Source: Antedon mediterranea (lineage: Eukaryota; Echinodermata; Crinoidea; Comatulida; Antedonidae). From it: a stretch of DNA of 64,000 nucleotides. The stretch spans positions 32,807,648-32,871,647 of the forward strand of contig NC_092673.1 of NCBI RefSeq assembly GCF_964355755.1, written 5' to 3'. This document shows positions 1 through 10,914 of the stretch, piece after piece (the first letter of the stretch is position 1; each line of letters begins with the position of its first letter). A program made the position numbers and the translations under genes. The notes beneath the pieces are model-generated. The model worked only from the letters and a program-made list of their open reading frames with translations. It made no database searches and was not told where the DNA came from.

Positions 1-430
1 TAACCAAGATATCTTTTCAATAAAGATATCTCTATTATTCCAATTAGAGACAATTAATATATGTCTTAAGAGATATTTCATAGTTTTGTTCCCTTGAGTT
101 AGGCCTATTAGCAATTTAGTATTCCTATCAAATAAACTTGGTAGGCCTATAGACGACGCAATTCCCATGAGAATAAATAGGCCTATACTAACTATTATAT
201 TAAAATAAATGTATTAACTAAAATCATTTCATTACTACTCAACTTATCAGATGTTATCGTAAATAGTGTTGTCATTTTCTTAATCAATATTATCGGTATC
301 GATATAAATCTTCAACCCTCTTTAATATTTATTACCAAAATTGGTAGGCATATAGGGCTACGTGTTATACATCAGTATAAACTGTACTTATACTCGACGC
401 AAAGTATTCAAGTTCCATATTAGACTGAAA
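1..430. other. AT-rich non-coding DNA
   Basis: No gene recognised. The stretch is AT-rich and carries several copies of the palindromic word TAGGCCTA near 102, 143, 177 and 346, which recurs through the whole window. Confidence 0.5.
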
Positions 431-760
431 TGAATTTTGTCTACACAGAATGAATTTTGTCTACACAGAATGAATTTTGTCTACACAGAATAATTTTTGT
501 CTATACAGAATACATTTTGTCGCCACAAAATGAATTTTGTCCACACAGAATTAATTTTGTCTACACAGAATTAATTTTGTCCACACAGAATTAATTTTGT
601 CGAGACAAAATGAAGTTTGTCAAGACAAAATTAATTTTGTCCACACAGAATAAATTTTGTCAACACAAAATGAATTTTGTGTTGAACAAAATGAATTTTG
701 TATTGACAAAATTAATTATGTGTAGACAAAATTGTAATATTTCGACAAAATTAGCAATGT
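431..760. repeat. 20-bp minisatellite, about 16 units
   Basis: A head-to-tail array of a 20-base unit of the form TGAATTTTGTCTACACAGAA. The first three units (431-490) are identical. Later units diverge mainly in the last eight bases (CTACACAG, CCACACAG, CGAGACAA and similar), and spacing slips by one base after about 671. A small open frame that runs through it only reflects the repeat length and is not a gene. Confidence 0.9.
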
Positions 761-784
761 CCCATACGGCGCCCCGTACTACTA

Positions 785-1495
785 TGTCTTTACAACGCTA
801 CTCATGCCAGTGAGAGGGAAGGGTGATGATATGGGTGGTTTAACTGCAATAATAAAGATTTGTACATACTATACGGCGACTGAAACCATTATCCGTCTAA
901 AAAATTTATATCCAACCTCTGCAGCACAGATTGAAAAAAAAATGGATCCAATTTCTGTTATGAGTATAGAGTAATTTCCTTTACGACGCCTGAGGGAATA
1001 GACACTTGTGGAACGACACAGAGATTGGAATGTTCCATTCATTGCAAATCAATACATTTGTATAAACGTATATTAAATCTATCAAAATAGTATTTTTTTA
1101 AGAAAATCGGCCTGTCTTCAACATTATGATACTGTACTCGAGCTGTTCAACGGGTTTTCAGCTATTAAAAACAATTATCGTAGGAGGAGATAGGAAAATG
1201 CGAAGCCTCCTCGCATTTTTGTGGCGGGTATTTTTCAAGATGGACATCCATTAGACAGTGTATACCACGATCGGAAAACACCCCTATTTGGGGCTAATCG
1301 TTGAACCTAAATTCGTTTTAATCGTCAATAACTAATTATCTAACATAATTTAATTAGTAAACAGGGTTACATCAGGTGGTTAAAATCAGTACCGAAAGTA
1401 CGAACCAACTTTATATACCATCGAGTAAAAATTCTAAAAGTAAGGTGCGATTTACCGAATTTTGCCCTTACGTAAATTTATATATAGATACAATG
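785..1495 (+). repeat. dispersed repeat, copy 1 of a 0.7-kb direct pair
   Basis: This stretch matches 39415-40125 in the same orientation with small indels. Shared landmarks include CTGCAATAATAAAGAT, CGCCTGAGGGAATAGACACT, AGGAGGAGATAGGAAAATGCG and ACACCCCTATTTGGGGC. There is no long open frame. It could be an old non-autonomous element or a segmental duplication; no terminal repeats or target duplications were identified. Confidence 0.8.
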
Positions 1496-2149
1496 AAACG
1501 TCATCTTGTAAATTTATAGAGGCGGATAAATCTTATTGGGACAATGCATGCTGGAAAGTAGGCCTACTTATGATGTTTATACTGATCACGTAATATTCAT
1601 GAAAGGAATGAATATAATGATAAGAGCAAACAGGTTTTTAAATTGAAATTCAGTGATTGATTAAAAAGCAGTAAATCAGTTATTATAACTATTATACTAC
1701 TATAACTATAAAAATGTTCCCAGGTCAGACAAATTATCTCTGATTTTACTTTCGTATTCTGTGACTATTTACTAAAATACAAAAACACAGCGTCGGTTAC
1801 TAACGAAAAAAATAAACCGTGTAATCACAGTCAACTCTTCGAAATCCGGACTCTCTAAAAACACAACTTTCTGGCCAACCTCAAGCTAAAAAATGTTCTT
1901 ATGATTCATAAGTATATAATATTGCAATTACATTTGAAATGTGTTGGGAATGAAGAGATAATAATTAAGTGATCCGAAATCTCTTTGCTTCCGCCAACAC
2001 ACGTTACATCCTTTACCACCAATCTCAACTGGGTTGGTATCGGTAACAAGTTCTTCTTGAATATACGCTTCATTCTTTCTAATGCTTTACTTTCATCGCG
2101 TTGTTTATGACAATACATTGAATCTGTATCTATTTTTCGACTGACTGGC
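1496..2149. other. non-coding DNA, no gene recognised
   Basis: AT-rich sequence without a convincing gene. A 70-codon minus-strand open frame (1906-2118) has a protein-like basic and hydrophobic composition, but I recognise no domain and see no supporting splice sites. It may be a transposon remnant. Confidence 0.3.
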
Positions 2150-2345
2150 CACTTCTTTATAACAAGGCCATATACATGGCTGCAGTTGCGTGCTCAAGTT
2201 AGTGTTTACCGACCGACCGACATATTGAGATGTAGAGTCGCGTTGCACGCGACTACTAATGTAACAACAATCAATAAAGAACACACACACAGAACGGTAT
2301 TCTAAAAGCGCATTTTATTGTGCAAACAAAATCACCAAATAATTT
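2150..2345. repeat. inverted repeat partner and GVIN 3' module fragment
   Basis: Bases 2150-2275 (GGCCATATACATGGCTGCAG, the GACC-rich run, and GTAGAGTCGCGTTGCACGCG) are the reverse complement of 13320-13445. Bases 2270-2345 (ATTCTAAAAGCGCATTTTAT, GCAAACAAAATCACCAAA) match the module also found at 17300-17390, 31890-31960 and 63420-63500. That module recurs downstream, in gene orientation, of each GVIN copy. Confidence 0.7.
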
Positions 2346-4693
2346 GAATTATAATAATTTATATGACAAATGAGTATTTATGTTATTAAACAGCAAAAGT
2401 AACATATTGATTCGACTAAAACTATTATTATTATTATTAAATTAATTATTAAAATCAGAAGAAAAAAATAATATTAATACCAATTACTGATATATAATTT
2501 GAGAATTCTTTTAAAACATGTGTTCCATTTCTTTATTTTCAGTTTCTTTCATTTTATTTCAACTGAACTTTTTCGGTGGAACATCTAGTGTTAATTAATG
2601 GTCAACATTGTTTTTAAAGCAATACAAGCAACGGTATTTTTAAATGATATTTATCTATGGACTAAAGTAATTTTATTACAAGGAACGCAATAATGATTAT
2701 TATATTTTAAAAATATACACACAAGTATAATGTACTGCCTCCTGACACTGAGGCCCAGTACAGCATATAATACACAGGAATCTCATAATGGTGGTCCCAA
2801 GAGATCAAATTGTAATCAGGTCAAAATTATTTACATGATACCATTAGTAATAATAGACTAGTATTGGGATTGTTATATAATTATATTTTCTAGAATAAAC
2901 AAGAACAGCTTAACTAAAACCTTATAATTAATAATAAGCCATATAATTGTTAATTTAAAAAAACAGAGTGAAAATTAAACTAAAAAGCAAATTGTTGAGT
3001 ACACAAACTTAAAGCTACTAAATCAAAGATTATTTAAATATTATTTTAAAAATGTATACCCTTGAATTCAAAATGTTTCCCATTTTATATAACTAAAAAA
3101 ACAAAAGTAAAACTGTAGGCCTATACATAATGCAAGATTAGAATTGTATTGAATTTTTAAAATGTTGTATTCGGGAATAAACCAGAAAAGCTTAACTAAA
3201 ACGTACAAATATTAGTCTCAAACTTAAATCTAAAACTAAACTAGAAAGCAAATTATGAACTAAAACTTAACGAAATTGTGTTTTCTAGTTTATTAGATTT
3301 AAAAAGAATTATTGTTTTCAACAAATCAACATTTATTTCTTTCAAATCGAATAAAGTTTAACACATTGCTTGTAAATGACTTATTTTCACATTAAAACAG
3401 TGTGAAAAAAATAGTAATAATAATTTTTTTAAAGTACTATATGCTAAAATATTTAATTAAAATAAATGAAAGATTAAAACAAAATAGTAAAGCTGTATAC
3501 TTGCAACATTAGACTTACTGAAGTAATGATTCATCATTACTAACAAGAAATATATTATACTTAAAGCAGAATTTTATAATATGTTAAATATTAAAGTATG
3601 TCACAAAAAGAACAACAAATTTGAAATATTAAAAGTAAAGCAATGTTATAATGAAATGCGATTATTCAAAATATAATTGCAAAAAAATGCTTAGGCCTAT
3701 TTATACGTGTATACATTTTGTTCAAATAATGTATTATGACCTGATTATTACTACGTGAAACAAATGTCTTTGTTTATTAATTTGTTGTTGGTAAAAGCAA
3801 TTATTATTGTGGAGAAATGGTCATATTGGGTTTACTAATAGAATTAGATTTTTCTTTCTTAATCAACATCTTTCGAATACTCAGTCAATAGCGAGTTTAA
3901 ACGTTTTTCATATGCACAGAATACATATCAAACCCGACTATTGCACATAAGTTTCAAGTTCACAAGGCCACGCGAGCCGAATCTCCACAAAAGGCTAATA
4001 TATATAATATAATAATAATATATGATACAGAGCGGCCACTACAGTATTCTTTGGCTAAAAAATGACACTCCCATGTATCGCGCAAAGCAATAAAAAAAAA
4101 TAGAGATGCGTGTTTTGTGTGGGAACCGTTGATTGTCTGGTCCTACAGATTTGACGGTGTTTTGATTTGCGTTAGTTATTCATCTATACCTTATTAACGT
4201 TACTCCGTCATTGAAATAGCGCCTAAAAAGTCATTTACAGAATATGTCGAAGGAATTGGTGCCAAACAGATCATCCAAAGTTTTCTAAATGGGAGCATTT
4301 TCTAACAAGACGTCTTCTTCGATCGATGACAAATGCCTCAAGCAAATCGTAACCACAGAAATAACATTATATGTTCAGAAAAAATGTTATTAAAAAATGC
4401 GGAACTCGTTAACGGACAGTCGTGTGGACATACATTTTGCATTAAAATGTTCCAGATTAGCCTATCGAAAAAGCTGTTTTGGGTTTGCTTGTTGGTATTG
4501 TTGAACGAATAGAACTGTAAGACTATGTTGAAAAGAGAAATCTTTAAAATTGTTGGGGTAAAAATACTATATTTGACCCCTTGATTTAGTTTAGGTCAAT
4601 TGCCCGTCTGTACTTATCACCGACAAATACATTCATGATAGGAACAGTCGGCGTTTATCAATCGATCTTATTATTTTATTTTGTTTTTGCTAA
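2346..4693. other. AT-rich intergenic DNA 3' of GVIN copy A
   Basis: No gene recognised in 2.3 kb. The sequence is strongly AT-rich with many poly-A and poly-T tracts. On the minus strand an AATAAA poly(A)-signal-like hexamer lies only about 20 bases past the copy A stop codon (plus strand near 4672-4680), so the copy A 3' UTR may be very short. Confidence 0.4.
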
Positions 4694-7600
4694 TTAAATG
4701 TCGTACACTTTTTTCATATCTTCCGTCGCTTCTTTCATTGTAATATCTTTCCATCCGTCTGGTATATCAGCCAATTTACAATCGTAGTAATTAGCAAGTT
4801 GAGTATTGTATTTTGCCATAAACCATTTCCAGAACATCTCTGACTCGCCTGGAAGTGGTTCAATTTTCCATGATGCATAGCGTTCATTCACAGTCCTATA
4901 ATTTCTGTAATTAATCCATTCCTTGTTCGTATGTTTGTTTCTAAAGCGATAATCAGACAATACTGCAGTTGTGCATATGTCTGAGTTCAGTTTTTTAGAT
5001 TCCTCCCATCTATATCCTGCAACTCCTTTCGGTCTGTGACAATCTGTACGATGATGATCATGGATACCATTAAGTTCACATAATGCAAAACAAAATGGAC
5101 ACACCTCCTGGCAAGCTAGTAGATCAGCTGTAAATAAGTCACAACAGGTTGTGTTTATTTCATTGAAAATGCTACTATCATACTCTTTAACTATGGCTTC
5201 TTCAGTTTTCTCTAGTTCAGTTAATAATTCATCGCAAAGTTCTTTCAAATCCAGATCTCTTTCCTCCTCAAAAAACCTAATGTTTGGTTTGACGCATAAA
5301 CCTTTATTTATGCGTTCGAGTAAAGTTGACCACCATGGTTTCATTGTCATAGCACATTCCGATTTTAAAGTAAAGATAGCTTGTTTTAATCCACTTACTG
5401 TTTCATGAACTTTATCACTATGTATTTTTTGTAGTACAGACGTACCGGTTTCATTATTGTGTAAACACATTCTCTCTATTTTTTCAGAGGTGAACGTTCT
5501 GATGCACTGTATTGGATTAGACAAATATGGCACAAAAGATTGAAAATTGCCTTTCTCTGCTATTTCAATCAGCATCCATGCATGAAGAGACATCTTGCTG
5601 GAAAACCCTTTACCCGAACAGTGTCTTAGATAGTCGATTATTCCAAGTTCGCATTTTTTCGGAAGAGATGTTTCAATAGCACTTTTAAGCTCTCGGGATA
5701 TAGTCAATGCCACCTTAACAATTATGTGTAGATCTTTACATTCTTCTTTGAACATTTGCCACAAATCTTTTCTTTTAGACTCCATGTATAGTCTAGGCTC
5801 ATTTTCGCGCTTGTATTGTTCCTGAATTCTTTCTAACCTTGGTATTAGTTCAACCTTGTAAATGCACACGGCTAGTCTAATCTGTCCTTGTTGGCTAATG
5901 GAAACTTTCTCACCTAGTTTTATCATTTTGAGTTCGCATGATAAGGAGCTAAGAAGTTTATGTCCGAATTGTTTAGTGTATTGCTTTCCTTCCTGTGCAT
6001 GGATTGCGATCTCTCTTGTAAGATTCTCTATTATGCGTTGTTTAAAATAATTAGCCTGATTCACATATGCTTTTTTGCTCACGGAACCACCAGTAATGTT
6101 TCCAAGAAATTCAACAGCCCGTCTAATAAAATCTGATTCGCTTTGGCCTAACAACAAATCCGTTTCTTGCACGTTAGTATCAGAAAAAGTGTTCTTTAAT
6201 ACCTTAGCAACTTCCTTTGCGTCGTTTTCTAAGAAATACTCGCCAGTGATTTCTTGAAAAGACTCTTTTATATTTACGTAATCATCACTACTTGGTATGA
6301 CAGAAACCCACGTATTCCAGTGTGTAGCGAATTCCTGTTCAAGATCTTCATCAGAGAGGTGTTCATTTCGATGTTTGTCGGCCAACTCTTTAGCTTTTTG
6401 ATAGATGACTTGTTCCTGCTTCTTAATATTTGCGTCAATGTCCGCTCTTCCAATTATTCTTTTTTGAGTAGATTTAAACACTTCATTCAGTTCCCTTTCA
6501 CTTTCCCTACAAAGATCTTGGAGTTGTATTTCTATCTTGCCTTTCCATTGACACGCTTTTATTTCTTCTTGAAAGTAAGTTGCCATACTTGTCTGAAAAA
6601 AGTCAATGTCTGCCTCTAATTTCTTCAAGTAAGTGTCAATGATGTTCTTACCGTCTTCTTTCATCTTTTCAGCTGTTAGTTTTTTGCATTCGGTTTGAAT
6701 TCCATCGCTGTGCTCTAGTGTGCATATTCTGAATGTACGGGCATGTTTCACAAATTCTACATTCAAAGCAATAAAAGCTTGGATTTCCAGAGAATTTTTG
6801 AAGCTGAATACAAAATTTTCACATATTATGGCATTCCAAAGATCAGTCAGCAATATTGTGAATTCATCTATATGATTAGGTTTGGACTTCTTCATCAATT
6901 CCAATACTTGTTTCTTCACTTTAAGAATGCCTTGGCTGTAACCAGGATTAGGGGGCGCCATCGGTGGTTCTCCTTGCCAAAGAGTGGAAATGTACATTAT
7001 ATGTTCATTTTCTTGAAAATGAATGACGTCAGAAAACGATTCATATCTGTCACTGCAATGCTCTGCTTTAGCTGCAATTGTTGTCATTTTATCTAACTTT
7101 TCTAGCATACTTCTTTTTTGTGTGGTGGTCTTATCATCTGCTGTCACATCAGTGATGTTTTGGTGTACAAATAAGCAGCTTGGATTGATATTAACATTTT
7201 CCATTTTCATAAAAGCATGCACAGCAATCTGAAGTGTGTCCTGCATGTCTGTTGGGTTTTCTCCCATAATATTTATTATGGTAAGATCGCCCAAACCAAT
7301 CACGAGTGTGGCTAGTTCATTGTCATGACTGTTGTTCTGTTGATCACTGTCGAATTCTGGAGATCGCAAACCCTCAGTGTCAACCACCAGAATAAGGTCA
7401 CAGTTTGTTTCTTTTTGTAATTCTGTATCTAATGATACTAGCTGGGCGAAAATACCTTTAGTACATCTTCCGGCACTAACGGCAAATTGTAAACCAAACA
7501 TGGCATTTAACATGGTTGATTTTCCGCTGCTTTGAATGCCTAGTACAGACAACACAAACATCTTTTTATTGCCAATTTGACATTTAAGAGAATTGAATAC

Positions 7601-9439
7601 AGCTTTAATCCAGGTGAGAGGCACGTAAACCGCATCACCGTCCATCAGCTCAATGGGATATCCATGTAGCAACATTTCAGCAGCAACTTCTGGTAAGTGT
7701 GAATTATTAAATTCACCAGTTGACAATTTCAAAGCTGATGACATTTCATAAATTTGTACAATTTCTCTATTGAAATGTTCTAATCCTAGTGATTCACGTG
7801 ACAGTTTCTCTTCAAGTTCATCAAGTTCAGTTTGTCTTGATGTTAATGATGCCTTCGATGTGCCTGGTTTGTTTTTTCTTAGGTTACATAGGGCATTCCA
7901 TTTCTCGATGTACTCTGTACGTATTGGCTGTAACTTTTCAATGCTATACCGATCGGTCATTATCTTAACAAACCCAAAGTAATATTTTCTGTTTATAAGT
8001 GTGTTTGAGAATGAGCCTCTAAACAAGTCATATGTGTAATGGCCATCTCTGTGTTTTCTTAACTGTGTGTGACGTAGGTCTAGTATCTCTTGTTGTAGTC
8101 TATCAACATAGTTTTCAATTTGCATATTTCCTTTTTTTAGTAGCCGATACTTTTCTTTTTTCTTTTCTCCAAGTCGTTTTGTTACCATTTGCACGGGTAG
8201 CTCTTTTTGTTTTCCGCTTTCTACATTATTTATACGGGAAAGCAATGCGTCGGCACTACTTTTCATTTTGGAACAATCTTGTACCAATTCGTCAACGTGG
8301 AAATTCATTTCTTGTGCCTTTTCAATGCACGTCTGGATTCTCTTGTTGTTTGCATTTCTCCGTTTACCTTCCTGAAATTTAGATTCAAGCAATTTCCAAA
8401 TCTCGGTGCTTATTTTCAGCTCGTTCTTATTTGATGACATTGAAAATTGTATTTGTTTCTTTGCCTTATCTTTTTTGCCTTCCATTTTAACAAACACTTC
8501 TTGTAACTTCGGTCCAGGAGAACCATCTAAGATAAAAATCACGTCACCTTTTTGCTTGTACAACGATTCAAGCAACGAGACGTCATCTTGGTTAAAATCA
8601 GCATCAGCAAATGACACAAATACCACAGTAACCACCGAGATAGCGGATAAGAATTGTGTCTGATCTTTAAGCTTAGATGCATTACCTCTCAAATTTATGA
8701 AAGTTAGTGCATCTGAAAAAGTGTGTTTCTGTGTAGGAAGGTACCACGTCATTTCTAATAAACCATTTGTTAGCTTTCGTTTTAAATTACCACCTTTGCA
8801 CCCAGAATTAAAGAAAATGTCATGTTTCTGCTCATTAATGACACAGTTGACAATTTTAGATTTGGAAATGTTAGGTCTTCCTAATCGCAAAGCAGACAAA
8901 ATCGGTAAATCTTCTTCTACCATTGATTTTTCACAAGATAAACCTGAACTTGTTTTCCATTTCTTTGTGATTGTGCTCATTCCCCACACAATCAGTTCCC
9001 ACTCTTTGTCCCGTACGTCCGTGACCGGAATCAGCAACGGAATAGCTAACTGGCACAGCGACAATTTTTCAATAAAAATTTGTCTTAAAAAATTGTCACA
9101 ACACAAAAAAAGTGCTGTTAGTGCATCTAATGGACTTATTTGACTGTTATCATTATCATTTGTTTTTTGGTCTTGTACAACAGAAGAAAATGAAAATAAT
9201 TGATCTTCTTCCTCTTCTTTCGTCGGTTCTTCCAAATCAAAAGATCTTCCTTCGTAGTTACACATCATAATATTTTGCAAAATGTACCATGGAATTTTAC
9301 TTGGATCATCATTGAGGTCTGCTGGTAAAATCTCATGTTTGGAAATTACAAATACGTCTTCACGAGTTAGTCCTCTGGGATGATATTTTGTTAGTCCTAG
9401 ACGTTCAACCACTTGATGTATGTTGGATGTATCTGCCAT
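4694..9439 (-). CDS. GVIN1-like: GVIN/VLIG-type very large GTPase, copy A (intact)
   Basis: Large dynamin-like GTPase of the interferon-induced very large GTPase family. Vertebrate members act in cell-autonomous defence in the cytosol; the role here is inferred. About 1581 residues in one exon. The N-terminal GVIN region carries IPWYILQNIMMCNYEGRSFD and SPLDALTALFLCCDNFLRQ. The G domain has the P-loop GIQSSGKS (about 634-641), DTEGL (about 687), the family signature IMGENPTDMQD (about 722) and HQN (about 758). Helical, coiled-coil-rich sequence follows, and a C-terminal Cys/His cluster (CQEVCPFC...HDHH...CHRPKG, about 1443-1470) typical of the family. Vertebrate members are usually longer, about 2400 residues. 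I place the start at 9439: it has a good Kozak context (AAGATGG) and lies five bases inside a splice acceptor whose exon starts at 9444. A 34-residue upstream extension looks intronic. Confidence 0.9.
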   Translation of the reverse strand: MADTSNIHQVVERLGLTKYHPRGLTREDVFVISKHEILPADLNDDPSKIPWYILQNIMMCNYEGRSFDLEEPTKEEEEDQLFSFSSVVQDQKTNDNDNSQISPLDALTALFLCCDNFLRQIFIEKLSLCQLAIPLLIPVTDVRDKEWELIVWGMSTITKKWKTSSGLSCEKSMVEEDLPILSALRLGRPNISKSKIVNCVINEQKHDIFFNSGCKGGNLKRKLTNGLLEMTWYLPTQKHTFSDALTFINLRGNASKLKDQTQFLSAISVVTVVFVSFADADFNQDDVSLLESLYKQKGDVIFILDGSPGPKLQEVFVKMEGKKDKAKKQIQFSMSSNKNELKISTEIWKLLESKFQEGKRRNANNKRIQTCIEKAQEMNFHVDELVQDCSKMKSSADALLSRINNVESGKQKELPVQMVTKRLGEKKKEKYRLLKKGNMQIENYVDRLQQEILDLRHTQLRKHRDGHYTYDLFRGSFSNTLINRKYYFGFVKIMTDRYSIEKLQPIRTEYIEKWNALCNLRKNKPGTSKASLTSRQTELDELEEKLSRESLGLEHFNREIVQIYEMSSALKLSTGEFNNSHLPEVAAEMLLHGYPIELMDGDAVYVPLTWIKAVFNSLKCQIGNKKMFVLSVLGIQSSGKSTMLNAMFGLQFAVSAGRCTKGIFAQLVSLDTELQKETNCDLILVVDTEGLRSPEFDSDQQNNSHDNELATLVIGLGDLTIINIMGENPTDMQDTLQIAVHAFMKMENVNINPSCLFVHQNITDVTADDKTTTQKRSMLEKLDKMTTIAAKAEHCSDRYESFSDVIHFQENEHIMYISTLWQGEPPMAPPNPGYSQGILKVKKQVLELMKKSKPNHIDEFTILLTDLWNAIICENFVFSFKNSLEIQAFIALNVEFVKHARTFRICTLEHSDGIQTECKKLTAEKMKEDGKNIIDTYLKKLEADIDFFQTSMATYFQEEIKACQWKGKIEIQLQDLCRESERELNEVFKSTQKRIIGRADIDANIKKQEQVIYQKAKELADKHRNEHLSDEDLEQEFATHWNTWVSVIPSSDDYVNIKESFQEITGEYFLENDAKEVAKVLKNTFSDTNVQETDLLLGQSESDFIRRAVEFLGNITGGSVSKKAYVNQANYFKQRIIENLTREIAIHAQEGKQYTKQFGHKLLSSLSCELKMIKLGEKVSISQQGQIRLAVCIYKVELIPRLERIQEQYKRENEPRLYMESKRKDLWQMFKEECKDLHIIVKVALTISRELKSAIETSLPKKCELGIIDYLRHCSGKGFSSKMSLHAWMLIEIAEKGNFQSFVPYLSNPIQCIRTFTSEKIERMCLHNNETGTSVLQKIHSDKVHETVSGLKQAIFTLKSECAMTMKPWWSTLLERINKGLCVKPNIRFFEEERDLDLKELCDELLTELEKTEEAIVKEYDSSIFNEINTTCCDLFTADLLACQEVCPFCFALCELNGIHDHHRTDCHRPKGVAGYRWEESKKLNSDICTTAVLSDYRFRNKHTNKEWINYRNYRTVNERYASWKIEPLPGESEMFWKWFMAKYNTQLANYYDCKLADIPDGWKDITMKEATEDMKKVYDI

Positions 9440-9444
9440 CTTAT

Positions 9445-9760
9445 CTAAAGAACTGTAAATAAACCAAAGTGATGAAAATCCATTTCGTGATCTACCTTCA
9501 ACACACACACAAAAAAACACAGAAAATAAGCCTATCCACATTTTAACTTACTTACTATTCAGTAAATACTGTGTCGTACTCGTTCCGATTAAATTAAAGA
9601 TCTTGGCATTGCCACACATCCCACTGTCTATCAGTACAACTCCTAAAAAGTCACAAATCAGCACAATCTCGACTCACTGCAACTATTGTGACAGATCTTG
9701 TTTTTGGAAAAGTGCATGCATATAAAAAAGGCAACAATGTGAGTACTGTGTTGTGAATTA
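9445..9760 (-). other. probable short intron and 5' UTR exon of GVIN copy A
   Basis: On the minus strand two overlapping GTAAGT donors lie at 9555-9550 and 9551-9546, and acceptors TTTACAG (near 9453) and TTCTTTAG (9446-9445) lie next to the coding exon. This suggests a 5' UTR exon ending near 9556 and an intron of about 110 bases. The promoter is not identified. A TATAAAAAAGG string at 9721-9731 reads as a TATA box only on the plus strand. Confidence 0.45.
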
Positions 9761-10561
9761 ACGAAGAGTGCAGTATCCGAGCACCACGAGTCTACCAAAC
9801 GTCACTGGGTGGTACCTTGCAACGGAATGTCACTTGAGCTAAGCTAGAATCAGACAAAAATTAAAAGTTTTAAACATGTTTTAATGTAAAGTAATTTCGA
9901 TCGAGATGAATAAATAATTAAAAACAAAAGAGTTGGCACAAGTAGTACGGTCAGATATGTGAGGATAACTCCAGTTCGATATTTGTGTCAAAATAGATTT
10001 TATTGGCTTACTTTGTTATTCTTGAGTTGCTGAATAAAATAAGTTAGGTGCAATTTTTTTGACCACCCCTTCAGCCGCCATTTTGAATTTCAAAATGACC
10101 GACATTCCACAATAAACTTTGTCATCCATGGTATCATCGGAGAGGGAATGTTATAATACTGATCATTTTATCCATTACACCCATACCCGCATCCATATCA
10201 AAACATGCATAGTTACATAGTTATTTACCATTAAAACAAGTCACGTGACCAATAAAGGTCAAAAGGTCAACTTTTAATTTTCTCAAATACTTTACTTTTT
10301 GGCATCGTAGGATAGCTTTTTTTTAAATTCTAAATACAGTTTTACCAATATCTGTTCAATTTTCCTTTCTTTTTTGTCATAATATTCCAATTATGTACAT
10401 AAGATGATGGACGTCGGAGGTGTAGCTGATGATCATTATTAAAATGATTATATTACCGGCCAAACAAAAAATTGCTTGTTTACCCTACCGCCCGCCCCTG
10501 AATTGCCGAACGCTATATGGGGTGTTTTTTCTAAATGTTCTGAAGGTTTCATAAAGCTTAA
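9761..10561. other. intergenic DNA, no gene recognised
   Basis: Nothing recognised apart from generic AT-rich sequence and short direct words around CCGCCATTTTGAATTTC near 10076. Confidence 0.3.
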
Positions 10562-10910
10562 AGCCGATTTTGCACTAGAAGGCGAATCTGTTTGCGCGAA
10601 TCCAACGTTTAGAAGAGAAAAAATCGCGTTACTCTCTTTCCACTACACGAGTGAATAGTTGCGATGTTCATGTTCTTCGCGCGATTGATGAGCTTTTCGA
10701 TTCGCATGAATACTCATGAAAGCGTCATAGCTTATTTCCTGAGCTCTAATTGAGAAACAATTCGAACTAGTAAATTTCTCTGAAGCGAAAAATTAAAGAA
10801 ACTACAATTCGTCGCAGAAGAGAGTATGACAGACAGAAACTTGAATACGTATACGCATAGCATGATGCTTTCGATTCGCGTGAACAAATTCGCCTAGTGG
10901 AAAATCGGCT
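10562..10910. mobile_element. TTAA-flanked MITE-like element with about 45-bp terminal inverted repeats
   Basis: The left end AGCCGATTTT...GGCGAATCTG...GCGCGAATC (10562-10604) is mirrored by the right end (10870-10910), whose reverse complement begins AGCCGATTTTCCACTAGGCG. TTAA flanks both ends (10558-10561 and 10911-10914), as expected for a piggyBac-type target duplication, though TTAA could also be the outermost part of the inverted repeat. The element is 349 bp with no transposase, so it is non-autonomous. Confidence 0.65.
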
Positions 10911-10914
10911 TTAA

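Noticed and set aside
431-760. Regular 20-bp spacing that might suggest a CRISPR-like array
   Set aside because: Units are directly adjacent with no unique spacers, and the DNA is nuclear eukaryotic. It is a minisatellite.
4694-9439. Many plus-strand open frames of 60-150 codons across GVIN copies A, B and C
   Set aside because: They are antisense shadows of the real minus-strand coding sequence and contain no domains.
9440-9541. 34-residue N-terminal extension of GVIN copy A that looks like a signal peptide
   Set aside because: It overlaps a probable intron with GTAAGT donor and TTTACAG/TTCTTTAG acceptors. The homologous sequence in copies B and C is also pre-acceptor, and a cytosolic GTPase should not have a signal peptide.
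9721-9731. TATAAAAAAGG as promoter of GVIN copy A
   Set aside because: It reads as a TATA box on the plus strand, opposite to copy A, and no plus-strand gene follows.
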